This document shows positions 17,701-24,920 of a DNA stretch of 64,000 bases, one piece after another. The stretch is from CBDFLD01 sp965249005 (lineage in GTDB: Bacteria > Acidobacteriota > UBA6911), in contig CBDFLD010000023.1 of NCBI GenBank assembly GCA_965249005.1, forward strand, positions 1,054,001 through 1,118,000, written 5' to 3'. The position numbers were made by a program, and so were the translations under genes. The number at the start of each line of letters is the position of its first letter. The first letter of the stretch is position 1. Under the pieces are notes generated by a model. That model was not told the DNA's origin. It worked only from the letters and a program-made list of their open reading frames with translations, and did no database searches.

Positions 17701-18036
17701 GGTGACAGTGCCATCTCCGCTGACCGTACCCTGTGCCTTCCAGATCGAAATGCCACTGGTCGTTTCACGAGCCGCGCACTGAGCCTCTACCTCGGTCCAG
17801 GTCAAACCGAGACCACTCACTGAGCTCACGGTGTGGGCGCTTCGGGCACCAATCGAGGCCAGATAAAGATGATCGTTGACGCCAGTAATGGAAGCGGAAG
17901 TAACCTCATCCGTGCTGAGTGCGGTTCCACTCTGGGATTCCTCGAACACGATCGCCCCATCGACAGCCGATGGCATGCCCAGGCAAAGTAACAGAGGAAC
18001 CAGTGTTATTATGATGCGGCAGCCACTACCAAGCAT
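14731..18036 (-). CDS. Secreted C25-type (gingipain-like) cysteine peptidase
   Basis: 1101 residues. The N-terminal signal peptide is residues 1-27 (hydrophobic IIITLVPLLLCLGMPSAVDG). A beta-rich region to about 250 is followed by a segment starting LTSLDAVQQGDGVLLQW, typical of exported surface proteins. The catalytic domain is at about 740-1101, with H978 (NYTGHAS) and C1011 (MNCLNG), the His/Cys pair of peptidase family C25. VVIGHRAFLSALEPL and LLMGDASLDPRNYLG are further family landmarks. The ending RRTWILFGDPTLKL is the usual C25 terminus, so no sorting domain follows. It stands alone in segment B. Extracellular proteolysis is the likely role; target unknown. Confidence 0.88.
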   Translation of the reverse strand: MLGSGCRIIITLVPLLLCLGMPSAVDGAIVFEESQSGTALSTDEVTSASITGVNDHLYLASIGARSAHTVSSVSGLGLTWTEVEAQCAARETTSGISIWKAQGTVSGDGTVTATLDSNSDTLVLVVARYSGVNTTNPVGNFDSANTFGVDGACSGGTDSTGYSFSTLDTSQDDSMVFVAVNPRITSPSPGSGYTERDEVSAGSGGAVIIVAINDKPFATTTTDLTVDGTIGTARDWAVLAIEIMDASATAITLTSLDAVQQGDGVLLQWRTGYESDNLGFHVHREMQGQLTQLTPSLIAGSALMVGSAPLTAGRSYAWRDQDGTPEACYWLEDVDLYGTRTWHGPVYAVPGDTSGSGHHEPVLLSNLSVLTGTQQSRPHMTQGMGPGTSKSRTSQALEATPPTSQDRLGKMPDGDLDGVEIQRSLAAQPAVKISVKEDGWYRVSQPTLMRAGLDPDLDPRFIQLFADGQEEALIVMDQRDGRFDAWDTIEFFGRALDTPWSGTRIYWLIAGSHAGKRIRKLPGPFPGARQYSFSSTVERKENSTYFAALKNGESDNFFGPVIADQPLEQSLIVFDLQPSSQSESFLHVALQGATQVPHDVTVLLNQVAVGSIAFWGQKRGEAIFALEPGMLREGKNAFQLIAQSGNTDVSLVDFIRLTYGRSYRAEQGRLWFSLTGGRQARIEGFTSPQMRIIDVTDPTEVVEVSGMQQTQGPGSFAVTITAPREPDEGKRQLLAFTDARVLRPAAVVANRPSAWHLQQVGAELVVIGHRAFLSALEPLRALREAEGWSVAVIDVEDLYDEFSFGTKTPWAIREFLLRASEDWQQPPGFVLLMGDASLDPRNYLGLGDFDFLPTKLIGTAFLETASDDWFADFADQGLPKMAIGRLPVRTVEQAETVVAKIVGYAQQDSGTWANEVLLVADTNDGFDFEAATAELRDQIPSFMTVREVLRGRTDDDAARAVILRSLNEGKLLVNYTGHASVSVWQGDLLSSDDANTLTNGSRLPLMITMNCLNGFFHDLFSESLAEAFLKAEGGGAVAVFASSGLTGPQGQAVMNVSLLELLFGEEELTLGEAVVRAKGATRDSAVRRTWILFGDPTLKLH

Positions 18037-18154
18037 TGCAGACCATCCCCCTCAAGCCAAAGGAGTACAATCTACTGATCGTCACTTGCCAGATCAGCTA
18101 CATCCCATTCTGGCGTCGGACCACGATTAGTCATTGTCAAAAAATGAGATATCA

Positions 18155-18435
18155 TCAAAAGCGGTGGTCAAAAACGCCGTAGTCAATGCCGTCTTGTTGC
18201 CCTATGTCGTTGAAGGGTGCAGAGATGTGGATGGTTCAGGCTGGAGATAGCCATGGCCTCGCGTTCAAACCGTCGGCGCAACTCAGAGTCATTGGATAGA
18301 TGGGATGGTAGGACCTTGATCGCCACGGTACGAACCATACGGGTGTCTTTGGCGCGATACACTTCTCCCATGCCTCCTGTCCCGATAGGTGAGAGGATCG
18401 TAAGGACCAAGCCTGGTTCCTTCCGACGAAGCCAT
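18155..18435 (-). pseudogene. Remnant of a PknB-type Ser/Thr kinase (N-terminus)
   Basis: ATG 18435, with GGGAG upstream, opens MASSEGTRLGPYD. After a frameshift near 18396 the next frame reads ILSPIGTGGMGEVYRA, VAIKVLPSHL and ISSLNHPHLC. A second frameshift near 18200 gives NDIGQQDGIDY, then homology stops. The glycine loop and catalytic-lysine region are thus clear, but HRD and DFG are gone. Two frameshifts plus truncation make this a relic. Homology was judged from motifs only. Confidence 0.8.
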
Positions 18436-18770
18436 GGCGGCTCCCTGAAATTTGCGGGTTCAATGCTGGCGACAGGATAGCAGAAGTGAAACTACTTCGG
18501 ATAGGATTTCGGAGTCGCATCTGGGCATAGGGAAGCGGGACTTCCAGAAGCTATCGGTGGACGGTTGTCGGGCGGGTTGCATTGTAGATACGTGCGAAAC
18601 CGAGATGGAACTGTCGCGCGTGGGTGCCCGTCACTGTGCCCGCGGCAGTTCAAGACCACCCAACTCTACCCAACTCCACCCAAAGTAGGGAAGATTTAAT
18701 AAAACGTTTTCATTGATCCGTGATCCATGCCCATCCTCGCGATTCAATGAATTGCGACTCGGCGATATCT
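18436..18770. other. Degenerate attachment flank in segment B
   Basis: No gene. It carries the first copy of the GTGCCCGCGGCAG block (18635-18687), which elsewhere precedes a tRNA-Leu fragment by about 110 bases. Here the fragment is missing and foreign sequence begins near 18700, so a fifth attachment site may have been destroyed. Confidence 0.45.
18635..18687 (+). repeat. Attachment-arm block, copy 1
   Basis: Starts TGTGCCCGCGGCAG and contains two ACCCAACTC units in tandem. Near-identical blocks lie at 22207-22259 and 33577-33629. Confidence 0.7.
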
Positions 18771-19929
18771 GCCATGGATTATACCCTGTGGGGCGCCAGC
18801 GGCGCGCGGGCCCCGCACAATACCCGCGGAGCCAGAAAGCGGTTGAGCGGGGCAATCCGGGATATGAAAGGAAGAACACTTCGCGCCCCTTAAGCTCTAG
18901 GATGATCCCGATCTAGAAATGTGCGCGTTTCGATATCATTCCACTCATGTGGCCCATTGGCCGCGTATAATCTTCTACACGATGGAGGTGCTTTCACTTT
19001 AAACGCCAGTGCGATGTCAGAGATGCATACACTTCAGGGTCTTAGTCCACAACAGGTGCGCCAATTTCAAGAGGACGGCTATCTGATCGTTCGCAACCGC
19101 CTTTGCGACGAATCGATCAGACCATTGATGGACGAACTTGAACAAAAGGTGGATGATCTGGCGTCGGCCGCGGTTGACCAAGGACTGATTGATGGGGGAA
19201 ACACCTTTCCTAGTGCACCCTTCGCCCAACGACTTGCTCAATTGTCGCAAGCATGTAGCGATCGTGATTGGATCTGGCGTCAGTTTCACAGTCACGGCAA
19301 GTACAAGAGTCCCGGCATCTTTCGCTTACGAACGGCTCCAGAGTTGCTCGATATCGTCGAATCTCTGATCGGACCCGAGATACTGGCCCATCCCCAATAC
19401 GCGCTCCGTGTCAAACTGCCGGAATATGATTTCGCTGTGGTCCCATGGCATCAGGATCTCGCCTATCTGGATGCCTCCACGGCGGGCGACACATTGATTG
19501 TCAGTTGTTGGGTGCCTCTGGTTCCGGCAACCGCAGAGAACGGCTGTCTTCAGGTACTTCGTGGATCACATCGACTCGGTGCGATTCCCCACCACCGGTT
19601 GACCGACGACGAGGACCACTCAGCACCGGTGGGTATTGCGGAGGCAGATCTGCCGGAGGGCGAAATCATCACCTGTGAGGTCGACGTGGGTGACGTCTTG
19701 CTAACGATGGAACGCGTGGTGCACCGATCCATCGCCAATACATCTGATACCGTGCGCTGGAGTGTCGACACGCGCTATTGCGACATCGATCTGCCGACGG
19801 GTCGGACCAACGTGCCTGGATTCGTCGCCCGCAGTGAGCGAGACTCTCAGAGTGTTGCTCAGAAGTACGAAGATTGGATAAAGCTGTTTGCTGATGCCCA
19901 AGTCGATCTGACGCGGTAAAGGCCGCGAC
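18771..19929 (+). repeat. 1159-bp duplicated segment, copy 1
   Basis: Matches 32347-33505 (offset 13576) with two base differences seen, both in the codon region giving CD in this copy and CG in the other. It covers the whole PhyH-type gene and its upstream region. Confidence 0.93.
19014..19919 (+). CDS. PhyH-type Fe(II)/2-oxoglutarate dioxygenase, copy 1
   Basis: Phytanoyl-CoA dioxygenase family: oxidises an unactivated carbon using Fe(II), O2 and 2-oxoglutarate; substrate unknown. Taking ATG 19014 gives 301 residues. The iron ligands are H146 and D148 (PWHQDLAYLD) and H237 (VVHRSIANTS); R248 (VRWSVDTRY) would bind 2-oxoglutarate. The N-terminal VRQFQEDGYLIVRN is the family signature opening. 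The frame is open to a GTG at 18921, but neither start has a good ribosome site. A six-codon frame with its own GGAGGT (18981-19001) lies just upstream. A weak hairpin CCCCG...CGGGG at 19951-19968 could terminate it. The second copy is at 32590. Confidence 0.85.
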   Translation: MSEMHTLQGLSPQQVRQFQEDGYLIVRNRLCDESIRPLMDELEQKVDDLASAAVDQGLIDGGNTFPSAPFAQRLAQLSQACSDRDWIWRQFHSHGKYKSPGIFRLRTAPELLDIVESLIGPEILAHPQYALRVKLPEYDFAVVPWHQDLAYLDASTAGDTLIVSCWVPLVPATAENGCLQVLRGSHRLGAIPHHRLTDDEDHSAPVGIAEADLPEGEIITCEVDVGDVLLTMERVVHRSIANTSDTVRWSVDTRYCDIDLPTGRTNVPGFVARSERDSQSVAQKYEDWIKLFADAQVDLTR

Positions 19930-20088
19930 GATCCCCGTTTTGTTCTTCAGCCCCGGATTCTATCGGGGGTTTCTGAAATCAAAATCGAAAACGAATGCTT
20001 GGGATAGAGGCGAGCCGGATCATTTCTCGTATTGATTAAGCTCAGTCACGAATTGGGATGGTATACGGCAGGAAGACCGCAGATTCGC
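19930..20088. other. Spacer after PhyH copy 1
   Basis: No gene; contains the weak CCCCG/CGGGG hairpin followed by TTT. Confidence 0.35.
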
Positions 20089-20280
20089 CCTAGTCCTCGG
20101 GCTCAATATCCAATGTGCCAATCTACTCCGTTTGGGTGTTGTCCTCCGAACCGAGCTCCATCACGTCTCGCACTATCTGCGTAGCCAGGTTGTGGTGTTT
20201 TGATGTCGGCACTGGCTAATCTTTCGCTGCGGACTGGTTGATCGTCTGCGCAATTCAAAGCGCTCGGTTTCGGAACGACT
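20089..20280 (-). pseudogene. Relic of the C-terminal end of the 9012-type gene
   Basis: Aligns with about 9010-9250 on the same strand: both begin CCCTAGTC and share ACTCCGTTT, TGTCCTC, ACGTCTC/TCGTCTC and TGCGTAGCCAG in order, with indels. It cannot be read as one frame. It shows that segment B once carried a gene related to one in segment A. Confidence 0.65.
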
Positions 20281-20399
20281 GCGATTGGTGATCATTTCTC
20301 CATGGGAGCCGAAACACTTCCACGAGCTCTGTATAGGTCACAAGAAACCAGTTCCACATTGCCGAAAGATCTGGAAAGGGCTCTCTGCCCGCCCGAATT

Positions 20400-21905
20400 T
20401 CAGAGGGCTCGCACGACCGACTGGGCCCTCAGATAATCGTGGAGCGTCTCCGGACTGTTTACGCCCCCGCCGAGCCCGCTCAGGTTGACGCCTCCGTACG
20501 GGACGCCCTGAGCGAACACATTGTGACCGTTGACCCAGCTGTTGCCAGCCACCATCTCGCGGGCAACGCGGGCGGCGCGGTCCAGGTCTTGCGACCAGAC
20601 GCTGTTCGCCAAGCCGTACTGCGAACGATTGACGAGCTCGACGGCTTCCTCCTCGTCGTCGAACGGGAGCACGTACGTCACTGGACCGAAAATCTCCTCG
20701 ACACACGCCACGTTGCCGGGATCGCCCTTCAGCATCGCTGGCTTGACGAAGAAGCCTTCTTCGTAGCCTGGAACCGACGGCGCTCCGCCCTCCAGAAGGA
20801 AGTCGGCACCGGCCGACTTCCCTTTTTCGAGGTAGCCGAGAATGCGCTGGCGCTGCTTTTCGCTCACGACTGGCCCCATCTGGGAACCCGGCTCGAGCTC
20901 GTGTCCAATGCTTAGCGAACTCAGCTGCTCGCGCGTGAGGTCGGTCAATTGGTCGTAGATGCCCCTCTGCACGACCCAACGCGTCGCTGTGCAGCAGACT
21001 TGCCCGGTGTTGAGGGTGATGGCGCCAACGAGTTTCGTCGCAGTGTCCTCGACGTCGACGTCATCAAACACGACCGCAGCGCCTTTGCCGCCGAGCTCGA
21101 GCTTGACGGGGACGAGGTTGCGACCGCACGCCTCGGCGACCAGCTTGCCAACCTCAGGTGAACCGGTAAAAGACATGCGCTTGAAGCCGGGGTGCTCGGC
21201 GACCGCCTTGCCAGCAGTCTCGCCAAACCCGGGAACGACATTGAACACGCCGGCTGGGACGCCGGCTTCTTCCGCGAGGCGGCAGACGTAGAGAGTCGTG
21301 AGCGGGGTGTCCTCCGCTGGCTTGACAACTACCGTATTCCCGGCAGCGAGCGCCGGAGCCGTTCCCCACCCCAGTAACAAGAACGGAAAGTTCCAGGGGA
21401 AGATGAACCCGCAGACCCCGTAAGGTTGCAGACTCGAGTACGCTTCATGATTCGCCACCGCAATCGGAATCTCACGGCGCAACCCAACGGACAGGTCCGC
21501 GTAGTAGCGAATTGTGCTGGCGTAGACCGCGATGTCCCCCTCGGCCTGAGCGTGGATCTTGCCGACGTCCAGGGACTCGAGCTGCGCAAGAATTGGTGCG
21601 TGTTTCTCGATCAGGTCGGCAAGGCGATGCAGAATGACACCACGATCGTTCGCCGTCATGGTTGCCCAACCGCTACGGCGAAACGCTTCTTGAGCGGCCT
21701 TAACGGCCCGATCCACGTCTGCGGCAGTGCCCGAATGGACCGATGTCAGCGTCTGGCCACTGCCCGGATTGACGGTATCGAACGTCTCTCCCGAAACGCT
21801 GTCGACCCACTGCCCTTCGATGAAGAGACGATGCGGACCTGCGTTGAGAAACGCGTCGACTTCTGGCAAGAGCTTCTGATCTACGCCACTATGGATTGCT
21901 ACCAT
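20400..21905 (-). CDS. Aldehyde dehydrogenase (NAD(P)+-dependent)
   Basis: Oxidises an aldehyde to the acid. The 501-residue product has the complete family set: PWNFPFLLL, the nucleotide loop FTGSPEVGK (about 246-254), general base E270 (LELGGK) and the catalytic cysteine C304 (GQVCC). ATG 21905 has AGGAGGT six bases upstream; the long open frame above it is not coding. GQVCC and the overall pattern resemble betaine- or aromatic-aldehyde dehydrogenases, but substrate cannot be assigned. It stands between a relic and an attachment site, with no pathway neighbours. Confidence 0.92.
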   Translation of the reverse strand: MVAIHSGVDQKLLPEVDAFLNAGPHRLFIEGQWVDSVSGETFDTVNPGSGQTLTSVHSGTAADVDRAVKAAQEAFRRSGWATMTANDRGVILHRLADLIEKHAPILAQLESLDVGKIHAQAEGDIAVYASTIRYYADLSVGLRREIPIAVANHEAYSSLQPYGVCGFIFPWNFPFLLLGWGTAPALAAGNTVVVKPAEDTPLTTLYVCRLAEEAGVPAGVFNVVPGFGETAGKAVAEHPGFKRMSFTGSPEVGKLVAEACGRNLVPVKLELGGKGAAVVFDDVDVEDTATKLVGAITLNTGQVCCTATRWVVQRGIYDQLTDLTREQLSSLSIGHELEPGSQMGPVVSEKQRQRILGYLEKGKSAGADFLLEGGAPSVPGYEEGFFVKPAMLKGDPGNVACVEEIFGPVTYVLPFDDEEEAVELVNRSQYGLANSVWSQDLDRAARVAREMVAGNSWVNGHNVFAQGVPYGGVNLSGLGGGVNSPETLHDYLRAQSVVRAL

Positions 21906-22206
21906 GCTTACCTCCTGGTTGGATTGCGGGGGTTTGCTGCTCTCTACCCATATAGTGCAACATTTCAAATCATAGCAAAATGAGCGGCGCCCTGTGTCGG
22001 AATACACGGGCGCCCCAGCGGTGACGACCGTGCACCTCCGGTATCGCCACTTCGCGGGCTTCGCTGGACGGAGAATCCGCTCCCGCATTTGCGCAAGTTT
22101 AATGACATTATGCGCAAAGCGGCGCGCGGTCAAGGTGGCGCAAAGGTTTGCTTAACGGAGGGGGCGGGGTTGTGGGTACCCTGAGTGTCCTCGATTGCGC
22201 CCAAAA
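21906..22206. other. Non-coding region before the B/C boundary
   Basis: About 300 bases without a supported gene; the upstream part should hold the aldehyde dehydrogenase promoter. Confidence 0.4.
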
Positions 22207-22259
22207 TGTGCCCGCGGCAGTCCAAAACCAGCCAATTCTATCCAACTCCACCCAAAGTA
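22207..22259 (+). repeat. Attachment-arm block, copy 2
   Basis: Same block as 18635-18687, with slightly diverged CCAATTCTATCCAACTCCACCC units. It starts 112 bases before the tRNA-Leu fragment. Confidence 0.7.
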
Positions 22260-22318
22260 GAGCAGTCTTAACTCATTGATATCTCTAGTTGCTACAGGAA
22301 TTTACGGAATGCTGAAGT

Positions 22319-22378
22319 GGGACTCAAAATCCCGCGGTGCTTGGCACCATGTGGGTTCGACCCCCACCTTCGGCACCA
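22319..22378 (+). repeat. tRNA-Leu 3' fragment (attachment site, B/C boundary)
   Basis: From GGGACTCAAAATC to CACCA. The variable arm (GGTGC-TTG-GCACC) and T-arm (GTGGG-TTCGACC-CCCAC) differ from the intact tRNA but pair well, so it derives from a different tRNA-Leu allele. No 5' half is present. Confidence 0.85.
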
Positions 22379-22571
22379 GTGTACCTCACTCCGGAAATCC
22401 TTCTCTGCAGCTTCCGGAGGTGTTTCACTGGAAGGACAAATGGTGGATCACCCACTGTTCGGCAGATCCAAAGGATTACAAGTACCGAAAAATCCAACCG
22501 GACCCGGGGATTGCTCATCGGGAATCTGGACTGGCCCGACGGCAAGTATCCCAGGCTGATCTAGGACAGGT

Positions 22572-24281
22572 TCACTCGTTCTCCAGCGGATCAAAGTACG
22601 TCAGATCGGCGCCGAAGTTGTCCATCGCTACCACCTCGTTACCCCTGAGCCGGGTGCGGATATTGCGTGTGCGGTGTCGCAGGACGATGGTTCGAACCGG
22701 CAGCTCGTATCGGACGGTCACAGGCTGGCCCACGGGCTGCCGGAATACAAGCAGGCGGCCGGCCGTGAATCTAGGCGCCTCGGTGGTGCCCTTCACTTCA
22801 ACTCGGTGCGGTTCTACCCACGATGGCATTCGTATCCAGAGTGGTCCTGGTTTCTTCAGCGTGACCTTCAAGTGAGGATGCGTATAGGGAGACTCGACCC
22901 GGATCCGGTCGGTTTCGTGGTCGCACAGAAGATTCACGTGATGCCCCGTCCGGTCGAAGGTCGTGACGCTGCGATAGGCCGCGCATAGAGACCCGACCAC
23001 CCCGCCGACCATATCGAGCGTAAACATGACTCCGGGCCACCCCTGCAGTTCCAGCGGCTCGTGACCGTAGGGTGCGACGTGGCCGAAGCCTCCGCGAAGG
23101 CGGCGGGCGACATCACGTTTCTTGTCTTCGTTGTTGGGATTGGGCAGGGCCTGGATGAATCCGGTATCGCGCAGCTGAGAAGGCAGTAGATGGCATCGGA
23201 GGATCCTTTCCGCATCCTCGAAGTGCTCGGGGTAACCGAAGCGGCCGAGAATCAAATCGCTCTCGACCAGATCCCCGCTCGAGTTGCTCTCCCCCGCATC
23301 GGGACGCAGGACCGATGACTCTCCTGTCTTTTCCACCACCCAGCCGACTTGATTGCGCAGCTTCCACATACCGTTGTCGAGGAAGCTCTTTACGCGGCTC
23401 AAGAGGGAGAAATCCCCCGTTAGCTCAGCCAGCTGGGCCAGGGACGACAGGACACAGGCGATCGAGTGAGTGTGGGTACCCTGAACTGAGATGTGGTAGG
23501 CGCCATCTTCGGCAAAATGTTCCGCCAGCAGTTTATCTTTCAGGACGACGGCCAGCTCCAGCGCAGGTCCGTACCCGGTTGTGCGGTAGTACTTGACCAG
23601 CGGCCCGATGACACGTGGCAGCGTTCGAACAAAGTTTGCGTTCCTATCGACGTGGACAATGCCGCGTCGTTCGAACTGTTTCGAATCCCAGCCACGATCG
23701 GGAGTCCACAGCTCAAAAACTGTTGTAATACAGGCTTCCGCAATCCGTCGCGCCTTCTCGTCATTACGGTACTTGACTAAGGCGTACAGCGCATGCATTC
23801 CCTCGCGTACGTTGTGCGCCCCGAAATTGATTCGCGGCCCACCGATGGAGGTGCGGCTCAGGGGCAGGGCCACTGAACCGCTAAATAAGAGAAAAGCGGC
23901 CCGCCGATGCCGCTCGATCGCCTCCTCGTTCAGAGAAATTCCCGCGGCGTCTTCTGCATTGAGCAGAGCGTTGAGGTGGCGACCTGGAACGCTTGTGTCT
24001 TTGTTGAAGTCGAAGAACGCATCCGGCCGGACATGTGCCATCATGAAGGGGAGGTTGTCGTCATCGGCATTGAAGATGTTCTGCATGGTGTGACAACCCA
24101 GTCGAATCGCATCTCGGATGTCGGTGGCATTTACGTTTTTGAGACGGCCGTACTTGGACGTTCGTGCTTTAGACCCTTGCCTTCTCGGGTTGCTGTTCCC
24201 TACCGCCTGAAATCCCCACGCGATTTCAGCGGCCAGACCGAGGGCTCCGCCTATGAATTTACGACGCGAATTCAATGCCAT
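22572..24281 (-). CDS. Tat-exported carbohydrate-active-like protein
   Basis: 569 residues with a twin-arginine signal (SRRKFIGGALGLA, residues 5-17). The body is helical (NVREGMHALYALVKYRNDEKARRIAEACI), like an alpha/alpha-toroid. The C-terminal part is beta-rich (WIRMPSWVEPHRVEV, TVRYELPVRTIVLRHR), a layout reminiscent of beta-L-arabinofuranosidase-type (GH127-like) enzymes. I see no certain catalytic residues, so activity is inference. It is first after the B/C attachment site. The start ATG 24281 fits the signal; no clear ribosome site. Confidence 0.65.
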   Translation of the reverse strand: MALNSRRKFIGGALGLAAEIAWGFQAVGNSNPRRQGSKARTSKYGRLKNVNATDIRDAIRLGCHTMQNIFNADDDNLPFMMAHVRPDAFFDFNKDTSVPGRHLNALLNAEDAAGISLNEEAIERHRRAAFLLFSGSVALPLSRTSIGGPRINFGAHNVREGMHALYALVKYRNDEKARRIAEACITTVFELWTPDRGWDSKQFERRGIVHVDRNANFVRTLPRVIGPLVKYYRTTGYGPALELAVVLKDKLLAEHFAEDGAYHISVQGTHTHSIACVLSSLAQLAELTGDFSLLSRVKSFLDNGMWKLRNQVGWVVEKTGESSVLRPDAGESNSSGDLVESDLILGRFGYPEHFEDAERILRCHLLPSQLRDTGFIQALPNPNNEDKKRDVARRLRGGFGHVAPYGHEPLELQGWPGVMFTLDMVGGVVGSLCAAYRSVTTFDRTGHHVNLLCDHETDRIRVESPYTHPHLKVTLKKPGPLWIRMPSWVEPHRVEVKGTTEAPRFTAGRLLVFRQPVGQPVTVRYELPVRTIVLRHRTRNIRTRLRGNEVVAMDNFGADLTYFDPLENE

Positions 24282-24809
24282 TATTACCAGCCAGAGGTTG
24301 AACGAGACATCGTTGCATGCTTAATGCGGACTCCACTGGCTGTTCCGGAGTTCAAGCACGTGCGGATATTATCCGGAATTTCCAAGTTGGATCTCGGTTC
24401 CCAACATAATAGTCTCGAGCCACCATGGGAGCAAGAAAATCCCTGCCCCAGACCAACCATGGATCCAGTCAACGCATCCCAATGACCCGTTGTCGCCGTG
24501 GTGGTAGACCTTCTCACTCCTGCGTCGGCGATTTTCCAGACACGTCGCCACACTCCTTCCATGGCATTCCAATTCCGGACTCGCAAGCCGGGCGGCTAAC
24601 CGCTTGGCAGCGGCAAGGCCCAGATCCGCCTGAGCATTTCACCAAACAACTGACGGGTGCACTCGAGGTTTCGGCTGCCGACTTCTTGAAAATCACATAC
24701 CCGTCGTTCGTCTTTTCGACGAACATCACACCTCTTTTTGATGGATGAAGTAAGGGGTCAATCGGGTGTTCCGGTTGGCCCCTCGTGCTTTGCATTGACG
24801 TATCTGGCT
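24282..24809 (-). other. Decayed coding region between the Tat protein and the ligase gene
   Basis: Minus-strand fragments read as protein in different frames: MFVEKTNDGYVIFKKSAAE from ATG 24727 (AGAGGTG upstream), and WIHGWSGAGIFLLPWWLE around 24400. They look like pieces of a broken gene downstream of the ligase. Family not recognised. Confidence 0.35.
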
Positions 24810-24920
24810 CTATCCGTTCGACATGTTCACAACGGTTTGGTACTTGCCGGAGGGAAGCGGGGGAATAGACGTCACTGTCTCGACCACAATGTGAATCTCC
24901 GAACCAAGCAACTCGTCTAG
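24810..24920 (-). pseudogene. 3' end of the PaaK/CapK-type ligase gene, cut off by IS1380
   Basis: After the TCTAG target copy (24916-24920) the minus strand reads DELLGSEIHIVVETV, then PSGKYQTVVN and a TAG at 24810-24812. The SGK motif is the C-terminal catalytic-lysine region of adenylate-forming ligases. It continues exactly in frame from 26774 once the IS and one target copy are removed. Confidence 0.88.

Noticed and set aside
22319..22378. A second functional tRNA-Leu gene
   Set aside because: The T-arm and variable arm are good, but no acceptor 5' strand or D-arm precedes it.
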